From: UBA2821 sp902763335 | GTDB taxonomy: Bacteria; Bacillota; Clostridia; Lachnospirales; Lachnospiraceae | Length of the DNA: 64,000 nucleotides | NCBI GenBank assembly: GCA_052066835.1 | Contig: JBQHRJ010000001.1 | Reading direction: 5' to 3' (one strand) | Part shown: piece by piece, positions 6,959-15,350 of the stretch | How the letters are laid out: each line of letters begins with the position of its first letter | How positions within the stretch are numbered: position 1 is the first letter of the stretch | Notes under the pieces: model-generated | Seen by the model: the letters and a program-made list of their open reading frames with translations, nothing else | Database searches by the model: none | What the model was told of the DNA's origin: nothing | Made by a program: the position numbers and the translations under genes

Positions 6959-9280
6959 ATGTATATTGATACGGGACTCACTTACAGTGAGGTAAATGAA
7001 AGAACGGCAAAAGGACAGACGAATACCGGAATAGATGTTGAAACAAAAAGTATAAAAAGGATAATATCAGATAATCTGTTTACATTATTTAATCTTGTGA
7101 ACTGTATTATGGCGTTCAGTATAGCAATGGTTCATTCATATAAAAATATGATGTTTATCGGAGTGGCAGTGTGGAATGCCGCCATAGGAATATTTCAGGA
7201 AATACGATCGAAAAAGACTATAGATAAAATGTCCATAATATCCCAGCCTAAGATAAAGGTAATGAGAAATGGCAAAATACAGGAGATAAATGCAAAGGAT
7301 GTTGTTTTAATGGATCTTCTGGTATTAAAAAGCGGCAATCAGATATGTGCAGATTCTGTTGTATTAGCAGGGGAATGTGATGTTGACGAGAGTATGCTGA
7401 CGGGTGAGAGCGACAGTGTACACAAACAGCCGGGAGATGAAATATTATCGGGAAGTTTTATTATATCCGGGAGCGTAAAGGCGGAGGTAAAACGTGTAGG
7501 TAAGGATAATTATGTTGGAAAAATTACGGAAAAAGTGAAATATCTTAAGAAAAATCAGTCTGAGATGATGAAATCCGTAAAATTTATAATAAAATTTGTG
7601 TCAATATGTATAGTACCTCTGGCTGCGATACTGTTATACAATCAGATAACCATTCCGGGTAATGGATTTGATGATGCTATTATAAATACGGTAGCAGCCC
7701 TTATAGGTACTATGCCTTCAGGACTTGTTCTGCTTACAACTATAGTGATGGAAGTAAGTGTTATAAAGCTTGCAAGGCACAAAACTCTTGTACAGGATAT
7801 GTACTGTATAGAGACTCTTGCAAGGGTTGATGTACTGTGTCTTGACAAAACAGGCACCATAACGGAAGGAAAGCTTGAAGTTGAAAAGACAGAGCTTTTG
7901 TCAGATATCACGGATAAAGAGCTTGAAAAGATACTCGGAAGCTATGTAAAAGCAATGGAGGATGATAATGCAACCATGCTTGCCATTGGTGAAAAATATG
8001 GGGATATTGCCGGTGAAGAAGTGATTGCACCATATAAAGTCACACCTTTTTCATCTGAGCGTAAGTGGAGTATGGTTTCATTTAAAGAATATGGAACATG
8101 TGCAGTCGGTGCAGCAGAATTTATACCGGCGGCAGATGCAGATAAGTTTAAAAATACAGTTGATGAATATGCTAAACAGGGATACAGAGTACTTGTTGTT
8201 GCATTTTCAGATAAAGGGGCTGTAGAAGAGGCTCCTGATGATCTCAGATGCATAGCACTTTGTGTAATAAGAGATAAGGTTAGAAAATCCGCAAGGGCAA
8301 CACTGGAATATTTTGACAGTCAGGATGTGGATATAAAGATTATTTCCGGTGACAGTCCGGAGACGGTTATGAAAGTTGCCGGGGATGCGGGCGTAAAAAA
8401 TCATAAGCTTGCCATAAGCACGGCAGGAATGGCAGATGAAGAGTTGCGGGATGCTGTTGAAAAATATACAGTATTTGGAAGAGTGACACCTGACCAGAAA
8501 CTTAAAATTGTGGAGATACTAAAGGAGAACGGACATACGGTCGGAATGATAGGTGACGGTGTAAATGATGTCATGGCACTTAAGGAAGCAGATTGCAGCG
8601 TGGGAATGCAGTCGGGAAGTGATGCTGTTAGAAATATTTCCCAGATGGTATTGCTTGAATCTGATTTTGAAGTTATGCCACAGATAGTTGCGGAGGGAAG
8701 AAAGACGATAAATAATATCGAGAGATCAGCAACACTGTATCTTGTAAAGACAATTTATTCGTTTGTGCTTGCAGTGGTGTTTGCAATTATAAGTATTCCG
8801 TATCCGTTTTCGCCTATACAGCTTACCCTGATAGGAGCCATGGCTATCGGTATTCCGTCATTTATTCTTGCCATGGAGCCGAATTATGACAGAGTGGATG
8901 GTGGATTTTTGAGAAATGTTTTGCAGGATGCGGTTCCCGGGGCAATGGGAATCATTGCGAATGTAATTATGGCGATTATTATAGCTAAAAGTGTTAATGC
9001 CTCTCCTGTGGAAAGGTCTACGCTTGCAGCTTATCTTACCGCCATAGCGTCAATGGTTATCCTGTATGATTTGTGCATTCCGTTTAACTGGTTCAGAAGA
9101 ACGATGTTTACGATACTTACAGTCATACTGATATTTGCATTTAAACTGTTTAAACCGCTATTTTGTGTGACTACAATAAAATGGGAGTTAGTCGTTGTTA
9201 TAGTGGCTGTTGGAACTGCTACATTCCTGCTCCATAAATTTTTTGTCACATTGATGGAGCGGATTTTGGAGAAGTTTTGA
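6959..9280 (+). CDS. P-type cation-transporting ATPase (Exp7/CaxP-like)
   Basis: The 773-residue membrane ATPase has the actuator motif TGES (LTGESDS), phosphorylation motif DKTGT, and hinge GDGVND. The N-terminus carries the GLTYSEVNER-x-KGQTN signature of Exp7-type ATPases of Gram-positive bacteria. The fourth membrane segment has MPSGLVLLT in place of the CPC of heavy-metal pumps and the PEGL of classical Ca pumps. The pneumococcal relative CaxP exports calcium, so calcium or another divalent cation is plausible here, but the substrate is not proven. It is translationally adjacent to the subtilisin gene. Confidence 0.88.
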   Translation: MYIDTGLTYSEVNERTAKGQTNTGIDVETKSIKRIISDNLFTLFNLVNCIMAFSIAMVHSYKNMMFIGVAVWNAAIGIFQEIRSKKTIDKMSIISQPKIKVMRNGKIQEINAKDVVLMDLLVLKSGNQICADSVVLAGECDVDESMLTGESDSVHKQPGDEILSGSFIISGSVKAEVKRVGKDNYVGKITEKVKYLKKNQSEMMKSVKFIIKFVSICIVPLAAILLYNQITIPGNGFDDAIINTVAALIGTMPSGLVLLTTIVMEVSVIKLARHKTLVQDMYCIETLARVDVLCLDKTGTITEGKLEVEKTELLSDITDKELEKILGSYVKAMEDDNATMLAIGEKYGDIAGEEVIAPYKVTPFSSERKWSMVSFKEYGTCAVGAAEFIPAADADKFKNTVDEYAKQGYRVLVVAFSDKGAVEEAPDDLRCIALCVIRDKVRKSARATLEYFDSQDVDIKIISGDSPETVMKVAGDAGVKNHKLAISTAGMADEELRDAVEKYTVFGRVTPDQKLKIVEILKENGHTVGMIGDGVNDVMALKEADCSVGMQSGSDAVRNISQMVLLESDFEVMPQIVAEGRKTINNIERSATLYLVKTIYSFVLAVVFAIISIPYPFSPIQLTLIGAMAIGIPSFILAMEPNYDRVDGGFLRNVLQDAVPGAMGIIANVIMAIIIAKSVNASPVERSTLAAYLTAIASMVILYDLCIPFNWFRRTMFTILTVILIFAFKLFKPLFCVTTIKWELVVVIVAVGTATFLLHKFFVTLMERILEKF

Positions 9281-9313
9281 ATTATAAAGTCGGATAATGT
9301 CGAACGATTTTTG

Positions 9314-9342
9314 TTGAACCGGAGATAAATGTCGATTATCAT
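9314..9342 (+). promoter_or_regulatory. Promoter for the receiver-domain gene
   Basis: TTGAAC (9314-9319) and TATCAT (9337-9342) are 17 bp apart, 59 bp ahead of the gene. Confidence 0.45.
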
Positions 9343-9400
9343 AGAAGTGTAAGTTTTTGCTTTAAATGCAGTTATATAAATAAGGAGTGAGGTGAGAAAT

Positions 9401-10018
9401 ATGCACATCGAAAATGGCGAGGTATACAGACGGGGATATGCGATGAGATCGGCACTTACGGATATATATGGTATAGCCGAGAAGATTTGCATGTCAGAAG
9501 ATGAAGATGAGAAGAGAGCATTTTTAGATAAAATCAAACAGTGTGTTGTTCAGGTATCAGAACTAGAACACAGTGCTGTAAGTAATACATCATCACGAGA
9601 TGTGAATAGTTTTCATATGAGGGACACCAGAGCTTTAGTGGTGGATGATAACGAAATAAGCAATTTTGTGGTAACTAATATTCTTGACAGTTATGGAGTA
9701 AAGGCAGACATAGCCCTTAGTGGGAAGGAAGCAATAGAATTATTTGAGGATAATGAATATGATATTGTTTTTATGGACTATGTAATGCCTGACATGGACG
9801 GAATAGAGACTACCGGAAGACTGCGGGAAATGAAGAATGGAAAAGATCAGTTAATTATAGGAATTACGGCAAGTACAGTTCCTAAATTTAAAGAAGGTCT
9901 TAATAAACTTGGGGTAGAACTTATTATATTTAAGCCTATAAAACAGGAGCAGATAGGATTTATTTTATCAAAAGAATTGAGCAATAAAGTTGTAATCGAC
10001 TTTACAAGCGAAATTTAA
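9401..10018 (+). CDS. Single-domain response regulator (CheY-like receiver) with N-terminal helical extension
   Basis: A ~70-residue helical N-terminus of unknown type precedes a receiver domain. The acidic pocket is D82/D83 (VVDDNE), the phospho-acceptor is D126 (FMDYVMPDMDG), and the conserved lysine is K178 (FKPI), numbering from ATG 9401. No output domain follows. This layout is like the receiver domains of hybrid kinases and may receive phosphate from a histidine kinase elsewhere; the N-terminal region may be a degenerate phosphotransfer helix. GTG 9392 is an alternative start; GAGGTG at 9389-9394 favours the ATG. No kinase is adjacent. Confidence 0.82.
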   Translation: MHIENGEVYRRGYAMRSALTDIYGIAEKICMSEDEDEKRAFLDKIKQCVVQVSELEHSAVSNTSSRDVNSFHMRDTRALVVDDNEISNFVVTNILDSYGVKADIALSGKEAIELFEDNEYDIVFMDYVMPDMDGIETTGRLREMKNGKDQLIIGITASTVPKFKEGLNKLGVELIIFKPIKQEQIGFILSKELSNKVVIDFTSEI

Positions 10019-10029
10019 TAAAGTATAAT
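10001..10029 (+). promoter_or_regulatory. Promoter of icd
   Basis: TTTACA (10001-10006) and TATAAT (10024-10029) have a 17-bp spacer and overlap the end of the receiver gene. This suggests icd has its own start of transcription. Confidence 0.6.
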
Positions 10030-10065
10030 AAACGCGACAGATAAAAAAAGAAAGGCGGCTAGTGT

Positions 10066-11271
10066 ATGAGTAAAATTAAAATGTCAACACCATTGGTTGA
10101 GATGGATGGAGACGAGATGACAAGAGTATTATGGCAGATGATAAAGGATGAGTTATTATTGCCATATATTGATTTGAATACAGAGTATTATGATCTTGGA
10201 CTTGAACACAGAAATGAGACAAATGATAAGGTCACGGTTGAATCAGCAGAGGCAACAAAGAAGTATGGTGTAGCAGTTAAATGTGCAACAATCACACCAA
10301 ACGCAGCCAGAATGACTGAGTATAACTTAAAGGAAATGTGGAAGAGTCCTAATGGTACTATCAGAGCAATGCTTGATGGTACAGTGTTCAGAGCTCCTAT
10401 TATAGTAAAGGGAATAGAGCCTTGTGTTAAAAACTGGGTAAAACCTATTACACTTGCCAGACATGCTTATGGAGATGTGTACAAGGCAACAGAGATGAAG
10501 ATACCGGGAAAAGGAAAGGCAGAGCTTGTATTTACTGCTGAAGACGGAACAGAGACAAGGGAAGAAATATTTACTTTTGACGGACCGGGTATTATTCAGG
10601 GACAGCATAACAGAAATGATTCAATAGAAAGCTTTGCAAGAAGCTGTTTTGAGTTTGCTTTAGAGACAAAGCAGGATTTATGGTTTGCTACTAAAGATAC
10701 TATCTCTAAGAAATATGATCATACATTTAAAGATATTTTTGCAGAAATATTTGAAAAAGATTACAAGGATAAATTCGAAAAGGCAGGAATTACCTATTTC
10801 TATACTCTGATTGATGATGCTGTTGCAAGAGTTATGAAGGCAGAAGGCGGATTCATATGGGCATGTAAGAATTATGATGGTGATGTAATGAGTGACATGG
10901 TTTCATCTGCATTTGGTTCACTTGCAATGATGACATCTGTTTTAGTATCACCACAGGGATATTATGAGTATGAAGCTGCTCACGGAACAGTACAGCGTCA
11001 TTATTACAAGCACCTTAAAGGTGAAGAGACATCTACTAACTCAGTGGCAACAATATTTGCATGGACAGGAGCGTTAAAGAAACGTGGAGAGCTTGATAAG
11101 AATGATGAGCTTGTAGCTTTTGCAGAAAAGCTTGAAAAGGCTTGTATCAAGACTATCGAAGACGGAAAGATGACAAAGGATCTTGCCCTTATCACATCTA
11201 TCAAGAATCCTACAGTTTTAAATAGTCAGGACTTTATAAAAGCTATCCGTGAGACTTTGGAGAGTATGTAG
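10066..11271 (+). CDS. icd: NADP-dependent isocitrate dehydrogenase
   Basis: This 401-residue protein is a homodimeric, eukaryotic-type isocitrate dehydrogenase that converts isocitrate to 2-oxoglutarate and CO2 with NADP. Recognisable features are the N-terminal VEMDGDEMTRVLW, the substrate loop SPNGTIR, the metal-site stretch around TLIDDAVARVM, and YEAAHGTVQRHY with TSTNSVATIFAW near the cofactor site. It provides 2-oxoglutarate for glutamate synthesis; a citrate synthase gene lies at 34298, but no aconitase is in the window. The start ATG has AAAGGCGG upstream. The DUF1653 gene begins within 30 bp downstream. Confidence 0.97.
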   Translation: MSKIKMSTPLVEMDGDEMTRVLWQMIKDELLLPYIDLNTEYYDLGLEHRNETNDKVTVESAEATKKYGVAVKCATITPNAARMTEYNLKEMWKSPNGTIRAMLDGTVFRAPIIVKGIEPCVKNWVKPITLARHAYGDVYKATEMKIPGKGKAELVFTAEDGTETREEIFTFDGPGIIQGQHNRNDSIESFARSCFEFALETKQDLWFATKDTISKKYDHTFKDIFAEIFEKDYKDKFEKAGITYFYTLIDDAVARVMKAEGGFIWACKNYDGDVMSDMVSSAFGSLAMMTSVLVSPQGYYEYEAAHGTVQRHYYKHLKGEETSTNSVATIFAWTGALKKRGELDKNDELVAFAEKLEKACIKTIEDGKMTKDLALITSIKNPTVLNSQDFIKAIRETLESM

Positions 11272-11295
11272 TTTGTGAGTGAATGGAGTGAGAAT

Positions 11296-11865
11296 ATGGA
11301 ACAGGACAGAATACCAAAACCGGGTATGATATATAGGCATTTTAAGAATAAACTGTATCAGGTACTCGCCGTTGCAACCCATTCAGAAACAGGTGAAAAG
11401 ATGGTTGTGTATCAGAGACTTTATGATGATTATTCGGTATATGTCAGACCATATGATATGTTCGTAAGCGAAGTTGACCATGAGAAATATCCGGAGGTTA
11501 CACAGAAATATAGATTTGAGGTGTGGAATCCTGATACGGCAAATGTAGATTTTGTACCACAGAATATAGAAACTGTGAAGTCTGTAGTCAGTCAGAAAGA
11601 GGAAAAACCGGAACCGGTTATGCCGGATGAAGAGGAGCTTGAAGGATGCAATCCTGATTTACTTGCGTTTCTTGAGGCTGATACATATGAAGAGAAGAGA
11701 GATATTCTTGTAAATATAAGAAAAAGAATAGATGACAGACTGATAAATGACATAGCTGCATCATTGGATGTTACGGTTGATGATGGAGATCTGGATATGC
11801 GATACAGAAGTCTTATGAATTGTCTTGATACCATGACAAAATTTGAATGTAACAGGTTTAGATAA
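11296..11865 (+). CDS. DUF1653-domain protein
   Basis: Residues ~9-70 form a DUF1653 domain, a small beta-barrel with the motif PGMIYRHFKNKLYQVL and later VVYQRLYDDYSVYVRPYDMF. The remaining ~120 residues include an acidic linker and a helical tail with no match I recognise. ATG 11296 follows GGAG with 7-base spacing and is preferred over GTG 11275. The gene follows icd closely and ends in a strong terminator, so it is probably the last gene of the icd operon. Function is unknown. Confidence 0.8.
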   Translation: MEQDRIPKPGMIYRHFKNKLYQVLAVATHSETGEKMVVYQRLYDDYSVYVRPYDMFVSEVDHEKYPEVTQKYRFEVWNPDTANVDFVPQNIETVKSVVSQKEEKPEPVMPDEEELEGCNPDLLAFLEADTYEEKRDILVNIRKRIDDRLINDIAASLDVTVDDGDLDMRYRSLMNCLDTMTKFECNRFR

Positions 11866-11906
11866 AAAAAGTGCTGCGTTGGCAATTAGCCCGCAGCACT
11901 TTTTTC
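11864..11906. terminator. Bidirectional terminator between DUF1653 gene and arcC
   Basis: AAAAAAGTGCTGCG pairs with CGCAGCACTTTTTT around a 13-base loop. The A-run and T-run make it work for both convergent genes. Confidence 0.92.
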
Positions 11907-11913
11907 TTAATGA

Positions 11914-12858
11914 TTATTTTGTTATAACAGTTCCTGATTTGCCAAGAACACCTTCTTTAGCTTTGTCAAGGCTTGTTATTATTGAACGTCTGTTTTCGCC
12001 TGCTGAAACAAAGTTAATTGATGCTTCAACCTTAGGAAGAGAAGTGAGAATGTTAAAGTGGTCATCCTCAATAAGATTTTCAGCTTCTTTGATTGTGATT
12101 TTTCCAAGAAACTGTTCATTTTCAGTACCTTTGTTGATTCGGATACCTTCTTTTGATGTAAGAATCAAAAGTGTGGAAGCGTCAATCATATCTGCAAGTT
12201 TTGCAGCAGTGTAGTCTTTCTCGATAACCGCACTGGCGCCTTTAAGTCCTGTTCTCTGGTCAAGTACAGGTATTCCGCCACCACCGGCTGCTATTACAAT
12301 CTGACCTGCATCAACGAGTGTTCTTATAGAATCGATTTCATAAATATCAATTGGCTTTGGAGAGGCAATGATACGTCTGTAGCCTTTTCCGCTTTCAGTC
12401 TCTTCATATGTAACATAGTTACCCTTCTGTTCCTCAAGCTCAGCCTCTTCTTTTGTCATGTATCTTCCTATAACCTTTGTAGGAGTGTGGAAAGCAGGAT
12501 CAAAAGGATCGACACGCACCTGTGTGATAACTGTAGCTACAGGCTTATATATTCCACGGTTGATAAGTTCTGTTCTGATGGCATTCTGAAGGTCAAAGCC
12601 GATGTATCCCTGGCTCATTGCACCACATACTGACATAGGAGCTACAGGATTCTTAGAATCAAGTCGGCTGAATTCTGTCATAGCTGTCTGAATCATACCA
12701 ATCTGAATTCCGTTACTGTGAGTTATGACTACTTCATATTTTGCATCTACCAGATCTGCAATGGCAGAAGCAGCCTTTTTAACATTTTCTTTCTGCTCAG
12801 GGAAAGTATCTCCCAATGCGTTACGTCCGATTGCAACAACAATTTTATTATTCTCCAT
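11914..12858 (-). CDS. arcC: Carbamate kinase
   Basis: The 314-residue protein has the full carbamate kinase pattern: VVAIGRNALG at the N-terminus (usually GGNAL; here R-N), VITHSNGIQIG, VDPFDPAF, GQIVIAAGGGGIPV and EKDYTAAKLA. It makes ATP from carbamoyl phosphate (or the reverse), giving CO2 and ammonia. No arginine deiminase or ornithine/agmatine carbamoyltransferase gene is nearby, so its source of carbamoyl phosphate is not visible here. It is transcribed alone and is divergent from ddl. Confidence 0.95.
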   Translation of the reverse strand: MENNKIVVAIGRNALGDTFPEQKENVKKAASAIADLVDAKYEVVITHSNGIQIGMIQTAMTEFSRLDSKNPVAPMSVCGAMSQGYIGFDLQNAIRTELINRGIYKPVATVITQVRVDPFDPAFHTPTKVIGRYMTKEEAELEEQKGNYVTYEETESGKGYRRIIASPKPIDIYEIDSIRTLVDAGQIVIAAGGGGIPVLDQRTGLKGASAVIEKDYTAAKLADMIDASTLLILTSKEGIRINKGTENEQFLGKITIKEAENLIEDDHFNILTSLPKVEASINFVSAGENRRSIITSLDKAKEGVLGKSGTVITK

Positions 12859-13014
12859 AGTAATTTCCTCATTTCATTATTTTAGGTGTCTTAAACATAG
12901 TTATATTATAATAGAAATGTATAAAAAAAACAATGTGCTATTGCTAAAAAAACTATTATGTGGTTAAATGTCATTTAGAGGTAAAACAAATAAAATGAAA
13001 GGAATATATAGATT

Positions 13015-14049
13015 ATGAATATTGTAGTATTAGCCGGAGGAATAAGCACGGAGAGAGATGTATCTCTTATTTCCGGAAAGAAGATATACACAGCATTGAA
13101 AGAAAAGGGACAGAATGTGGTATTGCTTGATGTTTTCATGGGATATAACGGAGACATAACAGACATATTTGGTTCAGACAGGGACTGGGCAGCAGATATA
13201 GAGGATATCAAAGCACAGAATCCTGATATCAGTGCAGTGAAGGCTATGAGAAAAGGAAATGTAAAGGGCTATTTTGGAGAAAATGTTCTCGACATATGCA
13301 GTCAGGCAGATATTGTATTTATGGCACTTCACGGTGAGGATGGAGAAAATGGAAAGGTTCAGGCAACATTTGATTTAATGGGCATTAAATATACGGGAAC
13401 AGATTATATAAGTGCAGCCATTTCCATGAATAAGAGCATATCAAAAGAGATATTTATACAGAATGGAATATCAACTCCGTCAGGTGTAATATTAAAGAAT
13501 GAAAATGATATGTCAGAGAGTGTTCCGTATCCTAAGGTAGTAAAGGTTGCAAATGGCGGTTCAAGTGTCGGTGTATATATTGTGAATAATGATGATGAAT
13601 ATAAGGCAGCCGTAAAAGATGCTTTTACATATGATAATACTGTTCTTGTGGAGGAATATGTAAAGGGAAGAGAATTTTCGATAGGTGTTATTGAAGGAAG
13701 AGCATTACCTATTATAGAGATTGTGCCAAAAGTAGGATTTTATGATTATAAGAACAAGTATCAGCCGGGAAGTACAGTGGATATTTGTCCGGCAGAGTTG
13801 TCAGAGAATAAGACATCAGAGATGCAGAAGGCAGCAGAAAATGTGTATAAGGCACTTAGAATGAAAACATACGCACGTATCGACTTTTTAATGAGAGAAT
13901 CGGACAGCAAAATATACTGTTTAGAAGCAAATACACTTCCGGGAATGACACCGGTATCACTGCTCCCGCAGGAAGCAGCAGCAGAAGGTGTTGGATTTCC
14001 TGAATTGTGCATGAACATAATTGACATTTCGTTAAAAAAATATAATTAA
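13015..14049 (+). CDS. ddl: D-alanine--D-alanine ligase
   Basis: The 344-residue ATP-grasp enzyme joins two D-alanines for peptidoglycan precursors in the cytoplasm. It begins with VVLAGGISTERDVSLISG, contains the substrate-binding LHGEDGENGKVQ, the ATP-site loop VKVANGGSSVG, and ends with the metal-site sequence ARIDFLMRES followed by YCLEANTLPGMT. An insertion of ~20 residues follows the N-terminal domain (DWAADIEDIKAQNP), longer than in E. coli DdlB. It has a good AAAGGAA ribosome binding site and stands alone; the matching alanine racemase is at 28384. Confidence 0.95.
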   Translation: MNIVVLAGGISTERDVSLISGKKIYTALKEKGQNVVLLDVFMGYNGDITDIFGSDRDWAADIEDIKAQNPDISAVKAMRKGNVKGYFGENVLDICSQADIVFMALHGEDGENGKVQATFDLMGIKYTGTDYISAAISMNKSISKEIFIQNGISTPSGVILKNENDMSESVPYPKVVKVANGGSSVGVYIVNNDDEYKAAVKDAFTYDNTVLVEEYVKGREFSIGVIEGRALPIIEIVPKVGFYDYKNKYQPGSTVDICPAELSENKTSEMQKAAENVYKALRMKTYARIDFLMRESDSKIYCLEANTLPGMTPVSLLPQEAAAEGVGFPELCMNIIDISLKKYN

Positions 14050-14051
14050 AG

Positions 14052-14168
14052 TTATCCACATAAATAAACGGAAAAAAGTTCGAAATGCGTCGAATTGTGT
14101 ATATAATTAACACAACAGGCAAAAATTGAGAGAAAAAATGTGAATAACTATGTTGATAGTGTGGAAAA
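14052..14168. promoter_or_regulatory. Cluster of three DnaA-box-like sites
   Basis: Three sites fit the DnaA-box consensus TTWTNCACA: TTATCCACA on the plus strand (14052-14060), TTATTCACA on the minus strand (14139-14147) and TTTTCCACA on the minus strand (14160-14168). They sit in AT-rich sequence just after ddl. By base composition I would expect only about one such site per 8 kb, so three in 117 bp is a notable cluster. It is not an obvious oriC because no dnaA/dnaN genes are near. Confidence 0.45.
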
Positions 14169-14184
14169 ATATGCTTATATAGAC

Positions 14185-14228
14185 TAATGGAGAGATTTTT
14201 AATGTGAATTGATAAAATCTCTCCATTA
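14185..14228. repeat. Perfect 15-bp inverted repeat flanked by 12-bp direct repeats
   Basis: TAATGGAGAGATTTT (14185-14199) and AAAATCTCTCCATTA (14214-14228) are exact complements around a 14-base loop. The direct repeat TAACTATGTTGA occurs at 14145-14156 and 14227-14238, on either side. No T-run follows, so it is a poor intrinsic terminator for ddl. It ends next to the -35 of the next promoter. Confidence 0.7.
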
Positions 14229-14234
14229 ACTATG

Positions 14235-14263
14235 TTGACTAAAAAAAGAAGCTGGTGTATTAT
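14235..14263 (+). promoter_or_regulatory. Promoter of the DUF3793-flavodoxin cassette
   Basis: TTGACT (14235-14240) and TATTAT (14258-14263) are 17 bp apart, followed at once by a palindromic candidate operator. Confidence 0.7.
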
Positions 14264-14268
14264 ACCAA

Positions 14269-14290
14269 TTAGTTAGTTACAGCTAACCAA
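14269..14290. promoter_or_regulatory. Candidate DtxR/IdeR-like metal-dependent operator
   Basis: TTAGTTAGTTACAGCTAACCAA is an imperfect palindrome that resembles the iron-box type TTAGGTTAGSCTAACCTAA. It covers the expected transcription start (6-27 bp after the -10), which is a usual place for a repressor. A related half-site pair, TTAGTTAAAACTAAC, is at 15317-15331 ahead of the DUF2325 gene. The assignment to an iron regulator is inference. Confidence 0.45.
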
Positions 14291-14317
14291 CAAAAAATAA
14301 CACGAATAGAGGTCAGC

Positions 14318-14923
14318 ATGAGTAATGAAGTATTTCAGATAATGAAAAAATTTGATTTGGATTCTGTTGAATTACAGATGGTTCTGCAATGTGCTCCGGT
14401 TTTAACCGGTTTAAAGATTGCAAATCTGCTTAATATTAAAAGTGCACAAGGCAGGGATGTATGCAGAATTTTATACAACAAAGGAATATCGGTGTATCCG
14501 TTGTTTGACAATGGAACTAAGATGTGCATGCTGTTGTATAGAAATGATGAATTGTGGAACTATATAAATGAATCCAAAGTTAAAGCCATGCTGAAGAATA
14601 TGGGATATAAGGATAAGGGTATCAGAGCAATGCTTAAACGTTTTTCAGACAGATACAAGTTATATCTTCAGAGAAATGGAGAGTTCCCGCATGAGATGGG
14701 GTTGTTCCTCGGATATCCGGTTGAGGATGTTGAAGGTTTCATAGAAAATGAAGGTAAAAATTTTCTATGTTCAGGGTACTGGAAAGTGTATAAGGATATG
14801 CCGGAAAAGAAAAGACTGTTCAAAAAATTTGAGCAGGCAGAAGAAATATTAATAAAGAGATTATATTCAGGAGGATTAAAAAATGGCAGCAATAAAGGTA
14901 ATTTACTGGTCACAGTCAGGTAA
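14318..14923 (+). CDS. DUF3793 family protein
   Basis: The 201-residue soluble protein resembles the DUF3793 family, with the typical sequence CAPVLTGLKIANLLN near the N-terminus and FPHEMGLFLGYPVEDVEGFI in the second half. The family is common in anaerobic Firmicutes next to flavodoxin and iron-uptake genes; its activity is unknown. It lies behind a promoter with a metal-type operator. Its last 41 bases overlap the flavodoxin gene in another frame, so the two are translationally linked. Confidence 0.8.
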   Translation: MSNEVFQIMKKFDLDSVELQMVLQCAPVLTGLKIANLLNIKSAQGRDVCRILYNKGISVYPLFDNGTKMCMLLYRNDELWNYINESKVKAMLKNMGYKDKGIRAMLKRFSDRYKLYLQRNGEFPHEMGLFLGYPVEDVEGFIENEGKNFLCSGYWKVYKDMPEKKRLFKKFEQAEEILIKRLYSGGLKNGSNKGNLLVTVR

Positions 14924-15314
14924 CACACAGGCAATGGCAAATGCAGTAGCAGAAGGAATTAAAGAGGCAGGCAAAGAAGCAGAAGCAGTATTTGTAACAG
15001 AGGCAAATATAAATGACATCAAAGATGATACAGCTGTAGCACTCGGATGCCCTGCTATGGGTGCAGAGGTTCTTGAGGAAGCAGATATGGAGCCATTTGT
15101 AACATCATTTGAAAGTATTGCAGCAGGCAAAAATGTAGCATTGTTTGGTTCATATGGCTGGGGAGACGGCGAATGGATGAGAGACTGGACAGAGAGAATG
15201 ATAGGTGCAGGAGCAAACGTTCTGAATGGCGAAGGACTTATCTGCCAGGAAGCACCTGATGATGAAATGATAGAAGAGTGCAAAAACCTCGGAAAACAGC
15301 TTGCAAATTGTTAA
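14883..15314 (+). CDS. Flavodoxin
   Basis: The 143-residue short-chain flavodoxin carries one FMN and transfers low-potential electrons in place of ferredoxin. The phosphate-binding loop is YWSQSGNTQAMAN (residues ~7-19) and the isoalloxazine loop is SYGWGDGEWM (~96-105). AGGAGGA precedes ATG 14883, inside the end of the DUF3793 gene. Flavodoxins often replace iron-sulfur ferredoxins when iron is scarce, which fits the iron-box-like operator upstream of the cassette. Confidence 0.93.
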   Translation: MAAIKVIYWSQSGNTQAMANAVAEGIKEAGKEAEAVFVTEANINDIKDDTAVALGCPAMGAEVLEEADMEPFVTSFESIAAGKNVALFGSYGWGDGEWMRDWTERMIGAGANVLNGEGLICQEAPDDEMIEECKNLGKQLANC

Positions 15315-15350
15315 TAAATTAGTTAAAACTAACGGAAAGGAATGCAGAGC

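Noticed and set aside
14052..14168. The DnaA-box cluster considered as the chromosomal origin
   Set aside because: No dnaA, dnaN, rpmH or other origin genes lie nearby, and the flanking genes keep the same orientation on both sides.
15317..15331. TTAGTTAAAACTAAC before the DUF2325 gene as an independent operator
   Set aside because: No promoter boxes lie around it and it is within a probable operon; it is mentioned only as similar to the operator at 14269.
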